Assembly (NCBI GenBank): GCA_964576925.1
Contig: CAZNWJ010000009.1
Coordinates: 62,001 to 126,000, forward strand
DNA from: JADJGC01 sp964576925
GTDB taxonomy: Bacteria; Zixibacteria; MSB-5A5; CAIYYT01
Reading direction: 5' to 3'
DNA: 64,000 nt
The notes below the pieces were generated by a model, which saw only the letters and a list, made by a program, of their open reading frames with translations, made no database searches and had not been told where the DNA came from. Positions 9,001-17,162 of this stretch are shown here, in pieces (the first letter of the stretch is position 1; every line of letters begins with the position of its first letter). The translations under genes were made by a program, and so were the position numbers.

Positions 9001-10301
9001 AGTCGATCTACCAGATACTTGCCGCCAAGCGCGACAAGCAGGCTCTGACGGCAGAGGAAATCTCCTGGCTCGTCGAGCAGTACACCAACGGCAGGCTCGC
9101 CGACTACCAGATGTCGGCCTTCCTGATGGCGGCATTCATCAATGGGCTCTCGGCGACGGAGACTAGCGCGCTCACTTCCGCTATGCTGCGCTCCGGCGAC
9201 ACCGTTGAAGTCAGCGGCCTCGACCGGCCCATGATTGACAAGCATTCGACCGGCGGCGTCGGCGATAAACTCAGCTTGACGCTTTCGCCGCTGCTGGCGA
9301 ATTGCGGTATCGCCGTCGGAATGTTCTCCGGACGCGGTCTTGGCCACACCGGCGGCACACTCGACAAGCTCGAATCGATCCCCGGGATGAAGGTTTTCCA
9401 TTCACCCGACGAGTTTGGCGCGCTCGTTCGTGACCATTTTTTTGCCATTTCCGGCCAGACTGCGCGCGTCGCCCCCGCCGACAAGAAGATCTACGCCCTG
9501 CGCGACGCCACCGGCACGGTCGAATCGATCCCCTTGATTGTCGCGAGCATTATGTCCAAGAAGCTGGCCTTGAAGTCGAACGGCATTGTCTTCGATGTCA
9601 AAGCCGGATCCGGCGCGTTTGTGAAGAGCCAGGATGCGGCTCTCGATCTCGCGCGGGCGCTGATCGAGGTCGCCGGCACTCACAGCCTGCCGGCACGCGC
9701 CGTGATTACCAATATGAATCAACCTACCGGCCGCATGATCGGCAATTGGCTGGAGATTATCGAGACTGTCGAAGTCCTGAAAGGCGGTGGTCCGCAAGAC
9801 ACCGTGAGACTGACTCTCGAAATCGGCTCGCAGATGCTCAAGGTGGCCGGGCTCAGCGATTCTGCCTGCTCGATTCAAGGCAACATCGCGCAGCGGCTTG
9901 CCAGTGGCGAGTGCTTCGACACTTTCTGCCGTTACGTCCGCGCCTGCGGCGGCGATACGGAGACGCTGGAACAGCCGCGCAAGCGGCTCGAATCCGCGCA
10001 TAAGGAGGTTGTTGAATCGCCGCGCGCCGGATATATTGGAGCGTTTGACACCGGGCGGCTCGGCCAACTGACCGTTCGCATGGGCGCCGGCAGGCAGGCG
10101 GTGACTGATGTCGTCGATCATCTCGCCGGTATCGAATTACTGGCCGCCGTCGGCGACGCGATCGAGCCCGGAATGCCTTTGGCGATCGGTTATGCCTCGG
10201 AAAAGATGCGCTTGCAGGAATTTTCGCGAGAATTCCTCGATTGCTTCAAATGGCTTTCGACGCCGCCGGAGCGCGCCAAGCTGGTGTTGGCGCGGATGTA
10301 G
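8997..10301 (+). CDS. Pyrimidine-nucleoside (thymidine) phosphorylase
   Basis: 434 residues. The phosphate loop KHSTGGVGD (82-90) and the family signature SGRGLGHTGGTLDKLE (111-126) are intact, and the length matches Pdp and DeoA. It phosphorolyses thymidine, deoxyuridine and, if of the Pdp type, uridine to base plus (deoxy)ribose 1-phosphate. The ATGA overlap with deoC and the nearby cytidine deaminase fit deoxynucleoside catabolism. No phosphopentomutase is seen in the window, so that step must be encoded elsewhere. Distinguishing deoA from pdp needs a tree. Confidence 0.94.
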   Translation: MKSIYQILAAKRDKQALTAEEISWLVEQYTNGRLADYQMSAFLMAAFINGLSATETSALTSAMLRSGDTVEVSGLDRPMIDKHSTGGVGDKLSLTLSPLLANCGIAVGMFSGRGLGHTGGTLDKLESIPGMKVFHSPDEFGALVRDHFFAISGQTARVAPADKKIYALRDATGTVESIPLIVASIMSKKLALKSNGIVFDVKAGSGAFVKSQDAALDLARALIEVAGTHSLPARAVITNMNQPTGRMIGNWLEIIETVEVLKGGGPQDTVRLTLEIGSQMLKVAGLSDSACSIQGNIAQRLASGECFDTFCRYVRACGGDTETLEQPRKRLESAHKEVVESPRAGYIGAFDTGRLGQLTVRMGAGRQAVTDVVDHLAGIELLAAVGDAIEPGMPLAIGYASEKMRLQEFSREFLDCFKWLSTPPERAKLVLARM

Positions 10302-10302
10302 T

Positions 10303-10488
10303 ATGTCCGCCAAGCGCGAAGAACGCCCTTACCTCGGAGTGATGTTCAAATGCTGCCACGTTTACAGCCGCATTTACATCAACAAGCAGGGGACGGCGTT
10401 TGTCGGCTGGTGCCCGCGCTGCGCCAAGCCGATGCGCATCAAAATTTCACCCGACGGGACGGATTCCCGATTCTTCGAAGCGACTTAG
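10303..10488 (+). CDS. Small conserved zinc-ribbon-like protein (61 aa)
   Basis: 61 residues, starting one base after the phosphorylase stop and ending four bases before the next ATG, so it sits tightly inside the operon. The sequence has a CCH (residues 17-19) and a WCPRC knuckle around residues 36-40, enough for a single zinc site, and a basic character. The phrase YLGVMFKCCHVYSRIYIN reads like a conserved small bacterial family. I do not know a function. It precedes a second cysteine-rich protein and a helicase that also carries a cysteine cluster. Confidence 0.75.
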   Translation: MSAKREERPYLGVMFKCCHVYSRIYINKQGTAFVGWCPRCAKPMRIKISPDGTDSRFFEAT

Positions 10489-10492
10489 TTTG

Positions 10493-11035
10493 ATGAAAAG
10501 ATATCGTGCCAAAATCGTCATCGTCCCCCTCGGCGATGTCGACTATTTTCAAATCAATAAACTCTCGACTGCGCTCTCGAGTCGATTCGGCCACAGCGTC
10601 GATATCTTGCAGGGTATCAAGGTACCCAACGAAGCCTACGACGTTATCAAGGGCCAGTATTTTTCGACCATGATTCTGCAAAAACTCGAACTGCTCAAGG
10701 CCAGCGATAAAGAAAAGATTCTCGGCATCATCGAAGACGACATCTACAACACACGTCACCACGTCCTTGTGAGCGACACCGATCCGGTGGGCGCCACCGG
10801 CCTGGTCTCGCTTTATCAGCTCAAGCAGCAGTTCTACGGACTTCCCGACGACGAGAAACTCATTTATCACCGCCTCGTCAAAGAGGCCACCCGCGTTGTC
10901 GGCATGTTGTTCTCGATTCCACAGTGCCGCAACCCGCGCTGCGTGATGTTTAATTCGGACGAGATGTTCGACATCGATCAGAAGTCGGAAAAATTCTGCG
11001 ACATTTGTAAGCGCACCTACATGAAGGTGATGTAG
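10493..11035 (+). CDS. Archaemetzincin-like protein lacking the catalytic motif (pseudo-protease)
   Basis: 180 residues from the ATG at 10493. The protein follows archaemetzincins (AmzA, peptidase M54) over its whole length, including a central GATGLVSLYQL strand, a KEA helix and the C-terminal zinc finger C145-R-N-P-R-C150-V-M ... F-C169-D-I-C172. Where the family has HExxHxxGxxHC, this protein reads R134-V-V-G-M138-L-F-S-I-P-Q144-C145. All three histidine ligands and the catalytic glutamate are therefore gone, while the structural zinc finger is kept. There is no frameshift. It may be a binding or scaffold protein rather than a protease. It ends one base before the helicase start. Confidence 0.85.
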   Translation: MKRYRAKIVIVPLGDVDYFQINKLSTALSSRFGHSVDILQGIKVPNEAYDVIKGQYFSTMILQKLELLKASDKEKILGIIEDDIYNTRHHVLVSDTDPVGATGLVSLYQLKQQFYGLPDDEKLIYHRLVKEATRVVGMLFSIPQCRNPRCVMFNSDEMFDIDQKSEKFCDICKRTYMKVM

Positions 11036-11036
11036 C

Positions 11037-13295
11037 ATGCTCTCGGTCGCCCAGGTGCTCGATCAGCTCCGCTCCGACCGCAGTTTCATGGACAACGTCA
11101 CGAAGTGGCATGTCCAGCAACCCCGCGCCGGGCAGTATGTCGATTTCCCGTCTGCCGTTCCGCAGGTGCTTCGCGGCGTGCTCGAGAAGCGCGGCATTCA
11201 TCGGCTCTACTCACATCAGGCGGTAGTCTTTGAGCACGTCAACGCCGGCCGCAGCGTGACTGTCGTAACGCCGACGGCCTCGGGCAAAACGCTCTGCTAC
11301 AATCTGCCGATTCTCTCGCGCATGATCGAGGAGCCGGAAACACGCGCGCTCTACCTCTTCCCCACCAAGGCGCTGTCGCAAGATCAAATGACCGAACTCC
11401 ACGAAGTCATCAACGATCTCGGTCTCGATATCAACACCTACACTTTCGACGGCGACACACCCGCCGAGGTTCGCCGCAAGGTGCGCAAGGCCGGGCATAT
11501 CGTCGTCACAAATCCGGACATGCTTCATTCCGGCGTGCTGCCGCATCACACCAAGTGGATCAAGCTGTTCGAGAACCTGAAATACATTGTCATCGACGAA
11601 GTCCACACGTATCGCGGCGTTTTCGGCTCGCACCTGGCGAACGTCCTTCGGCGGTTGGAGCGTATCTGCAAGTTCTATGGCTCGCACCCGCAGTTCATCT
11701 GCTGTTCAGCAACCATTCGCAATCCGAAGGAGCTGGCGGAACAACTCACCGGCCGGCCGATGGAGTTGGTCAATGACAACGGCGCTCCATCCGGCGAGAA
11801 GCATTTCATTTTCTACAACCCGCCGGTGATCAACCAGCAGTTGGGCATTCGCAAGTCATCATTGTTGGAGGCCGGACGAGTTGCGCAGCGCTTTATCGCC
11901 AACCGCATCCAGAGCATTGTCTTTGTGCCCTACCGGCTCAATGTTGAACTGCTGCTGACGTACCTGCGCCGCGACTGCCCTGGCGTGCGCATCGAAGGCT
12001 ATCGCGGCGGTTATCTTCCCAACGAACGGCGGGACATCGAGCACAATCTGCGCAACGGGAACATCACCGCCGTCGTGTCGACCAATGCGCTTGAACTCGG
12101 CATCGACATCGGCTCGCTCGACGTCTCGATCATCTGTGGCTACCCCGGAACCGTTGCGTCTACGCGCCAGCAGGCCGGGCGCGCCGGGCGCAAGAATACG
12201 GTGAGCATCTCGATCATGATCGCCTCCAGTTCGGCGCTGAATCAATACGTCGTGGCTCATCCCGACTATTTCTTCGAAGCTCCCCCGGAGATGGGCGTCA
12301 TTGACCCGAACAACTTTGTGATCTTGACTTCGCATCTCAAGTGCGGCGCCTTCGAACTCCCCTTCCATCAGGAAGAGGTCATGGGCGTTCAGACAACCGC
12401 AGAGATTCTCGAATACCTGCAAAGCCGCGGCGTCCTGCGCTTCTCGGCCAATCGCTGGCACTGGTCTTCGGAGATCTATCCGGCTACTGAGGTGTCGTTG
12501 CGCTCCGCTTCGCCCGACAATTTCGTGATTCTCAACACGTCCGATAACAATCGCGTCATCGGCGAGGTCGACTATTTCTCTGCGCCGATGCTGTTGCACC
12601 CGGAAGCTATTTATATTCACCTCGGCAATCAATTCCAGGTTGAGAAACTCGATTGGGAGGGCAAGAAGGCTTACGTCAAGGAAGATAAGGTCGATTACTA
12701 CACCGACGCCGAAACTAAAGCCGACTTGAAAGTGATCGAAATCAACGATTCCGCCGGCGAAACGAACTGGGGCGAGGTCTCGATTACCAACGTCACCGTG
12801 CTCTTCAAGAAGATCAAATTCGAAACTCACGAGAATGTCGGCTCCGGCAAGCTCTCGCTTCCTGAGATCGAAATGCACACGACTTCATTCTGGCACGAAT
12901 ATTCGGAGGACATCGGCGAGCAACTCGGTTTCGGCCGCGCCAACCTGGGTTCTGCCCTGCGCGGAATGGCGAATGTTCTCGGCATCGTCGCGCCCCTCTA
13001 CCTGATGTGCGACTCGCGTGACTTGCGCTCGGTCTCGCAAGTGAAGTCGGCGTTCACGGAAAAGCCCACAATCTACATTTACGAGTCGGTGCCGGGCGGC
13101 GTCGGCTATGCGCAGAAGCTCTTCAGAGTCGCACCTGAGATTTTTTCAGCCGCGATTCAGTTAATCAAGGATTGCCCGTGCAAGACCGGCTGCCCCTCCT
13201 GCGTCGGCCCTGAAATAGAGGTCGGCCGCGAAGGCAAACAGAACGCCTCTCTGCTCCTCGACTACGCGCTGAACTCCGTGACTTCAGTCGCGTAA
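11037..13295 (+). CDS. DEAD/DEAH-box helicase with C-terminal DUF1998 domain (MrfA/YprA-like)
   Basis: 752 residues. Helicase motifs appear in order: TPTASGKT (79-85), IDEVHTYRG, CSATIRNP, ALELGIDIGSLDVSI and QQAGRAGR. The C-terminal part ends with CPCKTGCPSCVGP, the four-cysteine cluster of the MrfA zinc-binding/DUF1998 region. MrfA of Bacillus is a 3'-5' helicase acting with the nuclease MrfB in mitomycin-type crosslink repair; no MrfB-like exonuclease is seen here. The start lies one base after the stop of the archaemetzincin-like gene, suggesting coupled translation and shared use. Confidence 0.93.
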   Translation: MLSVAQVLDQLRSDRSFMDNVTKWHVQQPRAGQYVDFPSAVPQVLRGVLEKRGIHRLYSHQAVVFEHVNAGRSVTVVTPTASGKTLCYNLPILSRMIEEPETRALYLFPTKALSQDQMTELHEVINDLGLDINTYTFDGDTPAEVRRKVRKAGHIVVTNPDMLHSGVLPHHTKWIKLFENLKYIVIDEVHTYRGVFGSHLANVLRRLERICKFYGSHPQFICCSATIRNPKELAEQLTGRPMELVNDNGAPSGEKHFIFYNPPVINQQLGIRKSSLLEAGRVAQRFIANRIQSIVFVPYRLNVELLLTYLRRDCPGVRIEGYRGGYLPNERRDIEHNLRNGNITAVVSTNALELGIDIGSLDVSIICGYPGTVASTRQQAGRAGRKNTVSISIMIASSSALNQYVVAHPDYFFEAPPEMGVIDPNNFVILTSHLKCGAFELPFHQEEVMGVQTTAEILEYLQSRGVLRFSANRWHWSSEIYPATEVSLRSASPDNFVILNTSDNNRVIGEVDYFSAPMLLHPEAIYIHLGNQFQVEKLDWEGKKAYVKEDKVDYYTDAETKADLKVIEINDSAGETNWGEVSITNVTVLFKKIKFETHENVGSGKLSLPEIEMHTTSFWHEYSEDIGEQLGFGRANLGSALRGMANVLGIVAPLYLMCDSRDLRSVSQVKSAFTEKPTIYIYESVPGGVGYAQKLFRVAPEIFSAAIQLIKDCPCKTGCPSCVGPEIEVGREGKQNASLLLDYALNSVTSVA

Positions 13296-13341
13296 TCACT
13301 GGGACAAACCCTGCATTCTCCCGATACAACTTCGTACGCAC

Positions 13342-13414
13342 CGTAGGGGTCGGGTCTGCCTACCCACCGCCACAGCAGGATGCTAATCGCGGGTAGGCAA
13401 ACCCAGCCCCTACG
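13342..13414 (+). repeat. Module B palindromic repeat, solo copy
   Basis: It starts CGTAGGGGTCGGGTCTGCC and ends GGCAAACCCAGCCCCTACG, so the arms can pair into a long interrupted hairpin. It is one of four copies in the window; here it is not preceded by module A. Confidence 0.85.
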
Positions 13415-13441
13415 ACGATGATTCCCGCGCAGCCCGAAGGT

Positions 13442-13593
13442 GTCATTGCGAGGAGCGGACGAATATCCATCTCTCTCAGTAACTCCAACCGCGACGAAGC
13501 AATCTCATTTTCGCACGCACCGTAGGGGTCGGGTCTGCCTACCCTTCGTTGCCGGAAGATGTCAAACCCGGGCGGGCAAACCCAGCCCCTACA
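13442..13593 (+). repeat. Composite A+B intergenic repeat, copy 3
   Basis: GTCATTGCGAGGAGCGGACG ... GCGACGAAGCAATCTC (module A), link TCGCACGCAC, then CGTAGGGGTCGGGTCTGCC ... AACCCAGCCCCTAC (module B). It has the same module order and nearly the same total length as the copies at 6697 and 6878, about 6.5 kb away. Confidence 0.85.
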
Positions 13594-13679
13594 GCAGCCA
13601 ACATCGTGCTTGCTCTCTTCGTTCGCAGATCATAGATTGATCCAAGGAACGACGTCACTTCTTCCACAGAGGAGCACGC

Positions 13680-14243
13680 ATGAAAAGGATTGGTTGGGTA
13701 TTAACGCTTTTGATGTTGGTAACAACGTCTAACGCAGATGGTGCAAGCCGCATCGAGAGCAAAGAAATGAAAGGCGTCTTCATCAGCTACGGTCCCGGTG
13801 TCGGAAACGCCAAGATGTCTCGCGACTACTGGGGTAACGAAGTGAAAGATGAAGCCCATTTTGCCAGCAATATCCGCGCCGGCTTCTCATTCCGCCCCGA
13901 TTTGCTCTTCAGTCTTGAAGGCAACGCCGGTTACTTCGAGCAGGATGACGTTTGCTGGCGTTACCTGTCCACTGCCCTTGTGCTGACATTCTACCCGCAC
14001 AACAACTTCTTTCTCAAGGCCGGCCCGCTCTTTGGAGAAATTGACCACCGCTGGGAGGAGAAAGAGGGCTGGCAAGTCTCTGTGGTTGCGCAAGGATTTG
14101 GAATTCATGCGGCAGTAGGTGGCGACATTCGGTTGAACAAAACCTACTCCTTATTGCCGATAATCCAGTACGACTATCTATCCATCGATCCCAGCTCGTA
14201 TCGCCAGTTGTCGTTCTTGCTGGAGATCGGCCTGTTCTTCTGA
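13680..14243 (+). CDS. Outer-membrane beta-barrel protein (small, first paralogue)
   Basis: 187 residues with a signal peptide (KRIGWVLTLLMLVTTSNADGAS) and a ribosome site AGAGGAGCACGC. The mature part is made of alternating aromatic/glycine strands (VFISYGPGVGNAKM, NIRAGFSFRPDLLFSLEGNAGYF, FLKAGPLFGEIDHRW) and ends in LLEIGLFF, with the C-terminal aromatic typical of barrel insertion signals. Likely an eight-stranded OmpA/OmpW-like barrel. The gene at 14476 encodes a similar protein. Ligand unknown. Confidence 0.75.
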   Translation: MKRIGWVLTLLMLVTTSNADGASRIESKEMKGVFISYGPGVGNAKMSRDYWGNEVKDEAHFASNIRAGFSFRPDLLFSLEGNAGYFEQDDVCWRYLSTALVLTFYPHNNFFLKAGPLFGEIDHRWEEKEGWQVSVVAQGFGIHAAVGGDIRLNKTYSLLPIIQYDYLSIDPSSYRQLSFLLEIGLFF

Positions 14244-14475
14244 TTGTGATCGGGCTTTCCGGTAGCCCACCCGCAGCGCAGCGGAGGGTGGGGACAACGT
14301 TCTTGCAGGATTCTTAGCGAACGAATTCATATCTCGCGCACCTCATCCGACTGCGACGAGGCAATCTCGTTTTCGCATCATGCCTGTCTCCCCACGATCT
14401 TCCCCCTTGCGAGAATCCCTCAAATCACTTCTCTTGAATCACGACGCATAATCTTGAAATCAATCGGAGGAGTCC
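14244..14475. other. Intergenic stretch with repeat fragments
   Basis: It holds a GGTAGCCCACCC...GGGTGGGG inverted repeat (14261-14294) and a half copy of module A (TGCGACGAGGCAATCTCG near 14352-14369). Nothing else is recognised. Confidence 0.55.
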
Positions 14476-15081
14476 ATGAAGTCACGCCTTAACATCGCTC
14501 TAATCACCCTGCTGATCGCGATTGTCTCAACACCCGTTTTCGCCGGCCTCAAACCCGCGACCCATTCCGGCTTCTACATCGGCTTCGGCCTCGGCTGGGG
14601 CAGCCTGAAAGTCGAACTGGAAGACGATTACGACGACGAGGTCAACTACATCACCGATGCCCAGGATGGCGGCGCCGGTTACTTTCGCCTCGGCGGCGCC
14701 CTGAGCAACAAACTTCTGCTCGGCGTCGAGGCCAACTCCTGGGTGAAAGATTACACCGTTGAATTCGGAAGCGAGACCTTTGACGCCCGCGTTACGGTCA
14801 GCAATGTCGCCCTTTGCCTGACTTACTATCCAACCGAGTATTTTTTCCTCAAAGGCGGCCCGGCCTTCGCCCAGTCGGAGTTGGAGTTCGAGGTTCCCGA
14901 TTCTCCGTTTAGCGGCACGGTCGAAGACGAAGGCGCCGGCCTGATGCTTGGCGCGGGCGGAGAACTTCGCCTGACCCGCCGCTTCGCGATTGTGCCATCG
15001 GCACAGTGGTTCTACCAGAAATTCGACGAATACAAAGTTAACGTCTTCTCGCTGACGCTTGGCGTTGGTTGGTTCTGGTAA
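14476..15081 (+). CDS. Outer-membrane beta-barrel protein (small, second paralogue)
   Basis: 201 residues, ribosome site CGGAGGAG, signal peptide ending near TPVFAGLKP. Barrel-like strands follow (SGFYIGFGLGWGSLKVEL, YFRLGGALSNKLLLGVEANSW, YFFLKGGPAFAQSELEF, FAIVPSAQWFYQKF), and the chain ends in FSLTLGVGWFW, a terminal aromatic as in outer-membrane proteins. An acidic stretch (EDDYDDEVN) could be an extracellular loop. Length and strand order parallel the protein at 13680, so the two are probably paralogues of the OmpW/OmpX kind. Confidence 0.8.
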   Translation: MKSRLNIALITLLIAIVSTPVFAGLKPATHSGFYIGFGLGWGSLKVELEDDYDDEVNYITDAQDGGAGYFRLGGALSNKLLLGVEANSWVKDYTVEFGSETFDARVTVSNVALCLTYYPTEYFFLKGGPAFAQSELEFEVPDSPFSGTVEDEGAGLMLGAGGELRLTRRFAIVPSAQWFYQKFDEYKVNVFSLTLGVGWFW

Positions 15082-15159
15082 ACGCCTCGCCATTCGCCTA
15101 TTCGATCAACCGTAGGTCAGGATCCCCGCGATCCTGACGACATTCCACACAACCGCTCC

Positions 15160-15383
15160 AGGTAGGGTAGACATTCCTGTCTGCCACCTTCACAACGACA
15201 GACAAGAATGTCTATCCTACCAAGCCATGCCTCTACCTTCCGGTGGGGCAGACATTCCTGTCTGCCACCTCCACAACGACAGACAAGAATGTCTATCCTA
15301 CCAAGCCATGCCTCTACCCTCCGGTGGGGCAGACATTCCTGTCTGCCACTTCCACAACGACAGACAAGAATGTCTATCCTACC
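15160..15383. repeat. 81-bp tandem repeat, 2.8 copies
   Basis: Units start near 15160, 15241 and 15322, a period of exactly 81. Each unit contains the arms GGCAGACATTCCTGTCTGCC and GACAGACAAGAATGTCTATC, themselves palindromic around GACATTCCTGTC, joined by CACCTCCACAAC. The unit is related to single copies of GGCAGACAAGAATGTCTACC near 42604, 42837 and 43070. Confidence 0.9.
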
Positions 15384-15411
15384 TTGATGAAATCGTCCAC
15401 CCCCAATGCAA

Positions 15412-15437
15412 AGCGCCCCGTCTCCCGACGGGGCGCT
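15412..15437 (-). terminator. Hairpin terminator for the sorted secreted protein
   Basis: An 11-bp perfect stem AGCGCCCCGTC / GACGGGGCGCT with a four-base loop, 62 bases beyond the stop of the minus-strand gene at 15500. On that strand it is followed by TTGCATT, a weak T-tract, so function as a terminator is likely but not certain. Confidence 0.65.
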
Positions 15438-15499
15438 AAGTCTTCACTTGTGTTGGCGAATTTTCGCTTTCTGCTTCTTTCGAATACAGCTCGGGAAAA

Positions 15500-16351
15500 T
15501 TACTTCAGCATCAGCATCTTCTTCGTCGCGGCGAAGTCACCCGCATTCAACTTGTAGAAGTAGACGCCTGACGCTACGGTCCGGCCGGTGAAATCAGTGC
15601 CATCCCAGGTGATGGTCTGATATCCCGCGCGCAGATCGCCGGCAACGAGAGTCTTCACATGCTGGCCGAGCACATTGTAAATCGCGAGATTTACCTTGGC
15701 TGCGACCGGCAGAGCGAAGCTGATCTGCGTTGACGGATTGAACGGGTTCGGCACGTTCTGCGACAGAGCAAACTCCGTCGGCAGCGCCAGACCCGGAGTC
15801 CGGGCGGCGAGGCTGACCTGTCCACCGATGAATTCGGGGGTCAGATCGCGCACGTGCGGTACGCCATCGATGTACTCGTTGTAGACGAACATCAGTTCGT
15901 GACCCGGATCAACTTCCGTAAAGGTGCCGATCTCAATTGACTGCAGGCTGAGATCGTCCAAACGGAAGTGAAGATTGGCCACGTTGTTGCCGCCGTTAGC
16001 TGCCGGTTTCAAGTACGGGTTCTGCTGCGGAGCATGCACCATCTTGACCAATCCGATTGTCACACGATTCGCGTCGCTGTCGATATTGGCGATTTTCACG
16101 TCAAAATCGGCGACCGCGGTGTTCTCGAATGAAACCTGAGTCAAGGTCACGCCCGCGGAGTAGGTCAGCGGAATATCCATTGCCGCCAATTCCTCATCAT
16201 GGCTAATCAAAATCGGAATCACAAATTCCGATTCTGAAATGAACGAGGCCTCTCCAACACGGAACACATCCCGGTTACCGGCGTCCTTTGCCAGCAAAGC
16301 CGGCATGACGAGTAATGAAAGTGCGAGCACCAGCGTAATAAAACGCTTCAT
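15500..16351 (-). CDS. Secreted cohesin-like protein with type IX-like C-terminal sorting domain
   Basis: 283 residues: signal peptide (KRFITLVLALSLLVMPALLAKD), a beta-sandwich of about 150 residues that reads like a cohesin domain (FVIPILISHDEELAAMDIPLTYSAG split over several strands), then the sorting domain from about residue 195: FALSQNVPNPFNPST, VNLAIYNVLGQ, TITWDGTDFTG and the terminal GVYFYKLNAGDF-AATKKMLMLK. In Bacteroidota such domains direct export by the type IX system and cell-surface attachment. The equivalent in this lineage is inferred from the sequence. The protein has an obvious cousin at 43212. Confidence 0.85.
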   Translation of the reverse strand: MKRFITLVLALSLLVMPALLAKDAGNRDVFRVGEASFISESEFVIPILISHDEELAAMDIPLTYSAGVTLTQVSFENTAVADFDVKIANIDSDANRVTIGLVKMVHAPQQNPYLKPAANGGNNVANLHFRLDDLSLQSIEIGTFTEVDPGHELMFVYNEYIDGVPHVRDLTPEFIGGQVSLAARTPGLALPTEFALSQNVPNPFNPSTQISFALPVAAKVNLAIYNVLGQHVKTLVAGDLRAGYQTITWDGTDFTGRTVASGVYFYKLNAGDFAATKKMLMLK

Positions 16352-16566
16352 CCAGAATCACCCCCTCACAGGGTTAGGGTTAAGGGTTTGCTGGTTTCTG
16401 TTACTCATAAAAAAACACTTTGGTCCTTGGTCTAACCGCCGAAATGGCAGTGCGCTCAGTAAAAATTTGAAATGTGCGAAGTCAGCTATGTTTTGTGCGG
16501 TGACGGGTGGAGAGGATTCCCGCTCTATCACAATGTACGAGCCGCCGAAAATCTTGTCAACTCTTT

Positions 16567-16878
16567 TTATCCGAACCCCAATGCCTTACGGGCATCTTCG
16601 GACATCTTGTCGGGAGTCCAAAGCGGGTCCCAGACGATGTTGACTCTGGCGTCCTTGATGCCTTCCAGTTGCATCAGACGCGCCTGAATATCATCCCTGA
16701 TCATCCCGGACATCGAGCATCCGGGAGCCGTCAAAGTGAAGTCCACCTCGACGCTGCCGTCGTCGATCCGAACCGCATAGACCAACCCCAGGTCGACGAT
16801 ATTCACCGGAATCTCCGGGTCATAACATTCACGCAAGGCATCCATGACGGTATCGTGATTGATCAACGGGTCTCCCAT
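16567..16878 (-). CDS. DUF59/MIP18-family iron-sulfur cluster assembly factor (SufT/PaaD-like)
   Basis: 103 residues from the ATG at 16878; a TTG at 16902 would add eight residues and cannot be excluded. The family core is clear: ECYDPEIPVNIVDLGLVYAV, then VEVDFTLTAPGCSMSGMIRDDIQ with the conserved cysteine, and VNIVWDPLWTPDKMSEDAR. Such proteins help deliver or mature Fe-S clusters. It stands alone, with no suf operon next to it. Confidence 0.9.
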   Translation of the reverse strand: MGDPLINHDTVMDALRECYDPEIPVNIVDLGLVYAVRIDDGSVEVDFTLTAPGCSMSGMIRDDIQARLMQLEGIKDARVNIVWDPLWTPDKMSEDARKALGFG

Positions 16879-17162
16879 TACCTCGGCAGCTTCGTTCAAC
16901 AAAGTGTACGTACTCGAATCTGCTATCTAGAACAAAAGCTTAAGTCTCGCGTTCCTAATATCTAACGATTTCTCGTGCCAGTTTCGGAATCGCGATTGCG
17001 AGTATTTCCTGCCGTTTCCAAATCGAGTGTTTCGCTTACTGCGCTTGTTCTACCGATCAGAGTTTGCCCGGTTTCAAGTTTTTTTTCAGTCTTCGAAGTT
17101 TGGACATTCAGGATAGATCCTGACAGCCAAAGTTCATTTGTGGAACAAACTAGTGAATAGCT

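Larger units (their letters stand above)
13296..13679. other. Intergenic region with three repeat modules
   Basis: There is no gene. The stretch holds a solo module B (13342-13414) and a composite A+B unit (13442-13593), then about 85 bases leading to the ribosome site of the beta-barrel gene. No terminator hairpin is seen apart from the repeats themselves. Confidence 0.7.
15082..15499. other. Intergenic repeat region between beta-barrel and sorted protein
   Basis: No gene. It contains the palindrome GTCAGGATCCCCGCGATCCTGAC in a 15111-15139 element, the 81-bp tandem repeat at 15160-15383 and a hairpin at 15412-15437. Short reading frames through the tandem repeat are artefacts. Confidence 0.7.

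Noticed and set aside
10493..11035. Sequencing error or frameshift as the cause of the missing HExxH motif
   Set aside because: The frame is continuous with family-like sequence on both sides of the motif, including KEA just before and CRNPRCVM just after. A frameshift would disturb one side.
15160..15383. A possible CRISPR or small-gene array
   Set aside because: The whole 81-bp unit is repeated, including what would be spacers, so it is a tandem repeat. The short frames through it repeat the same peptide and lack start sites.
16975..17160. A 61-residue plus-strand frame between the DUF59 and deacetylase genes
   Set aside because: There is no ribosome site, its composition is unlike that of its neighbours and no family is recognised. 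It is probably non-coding.
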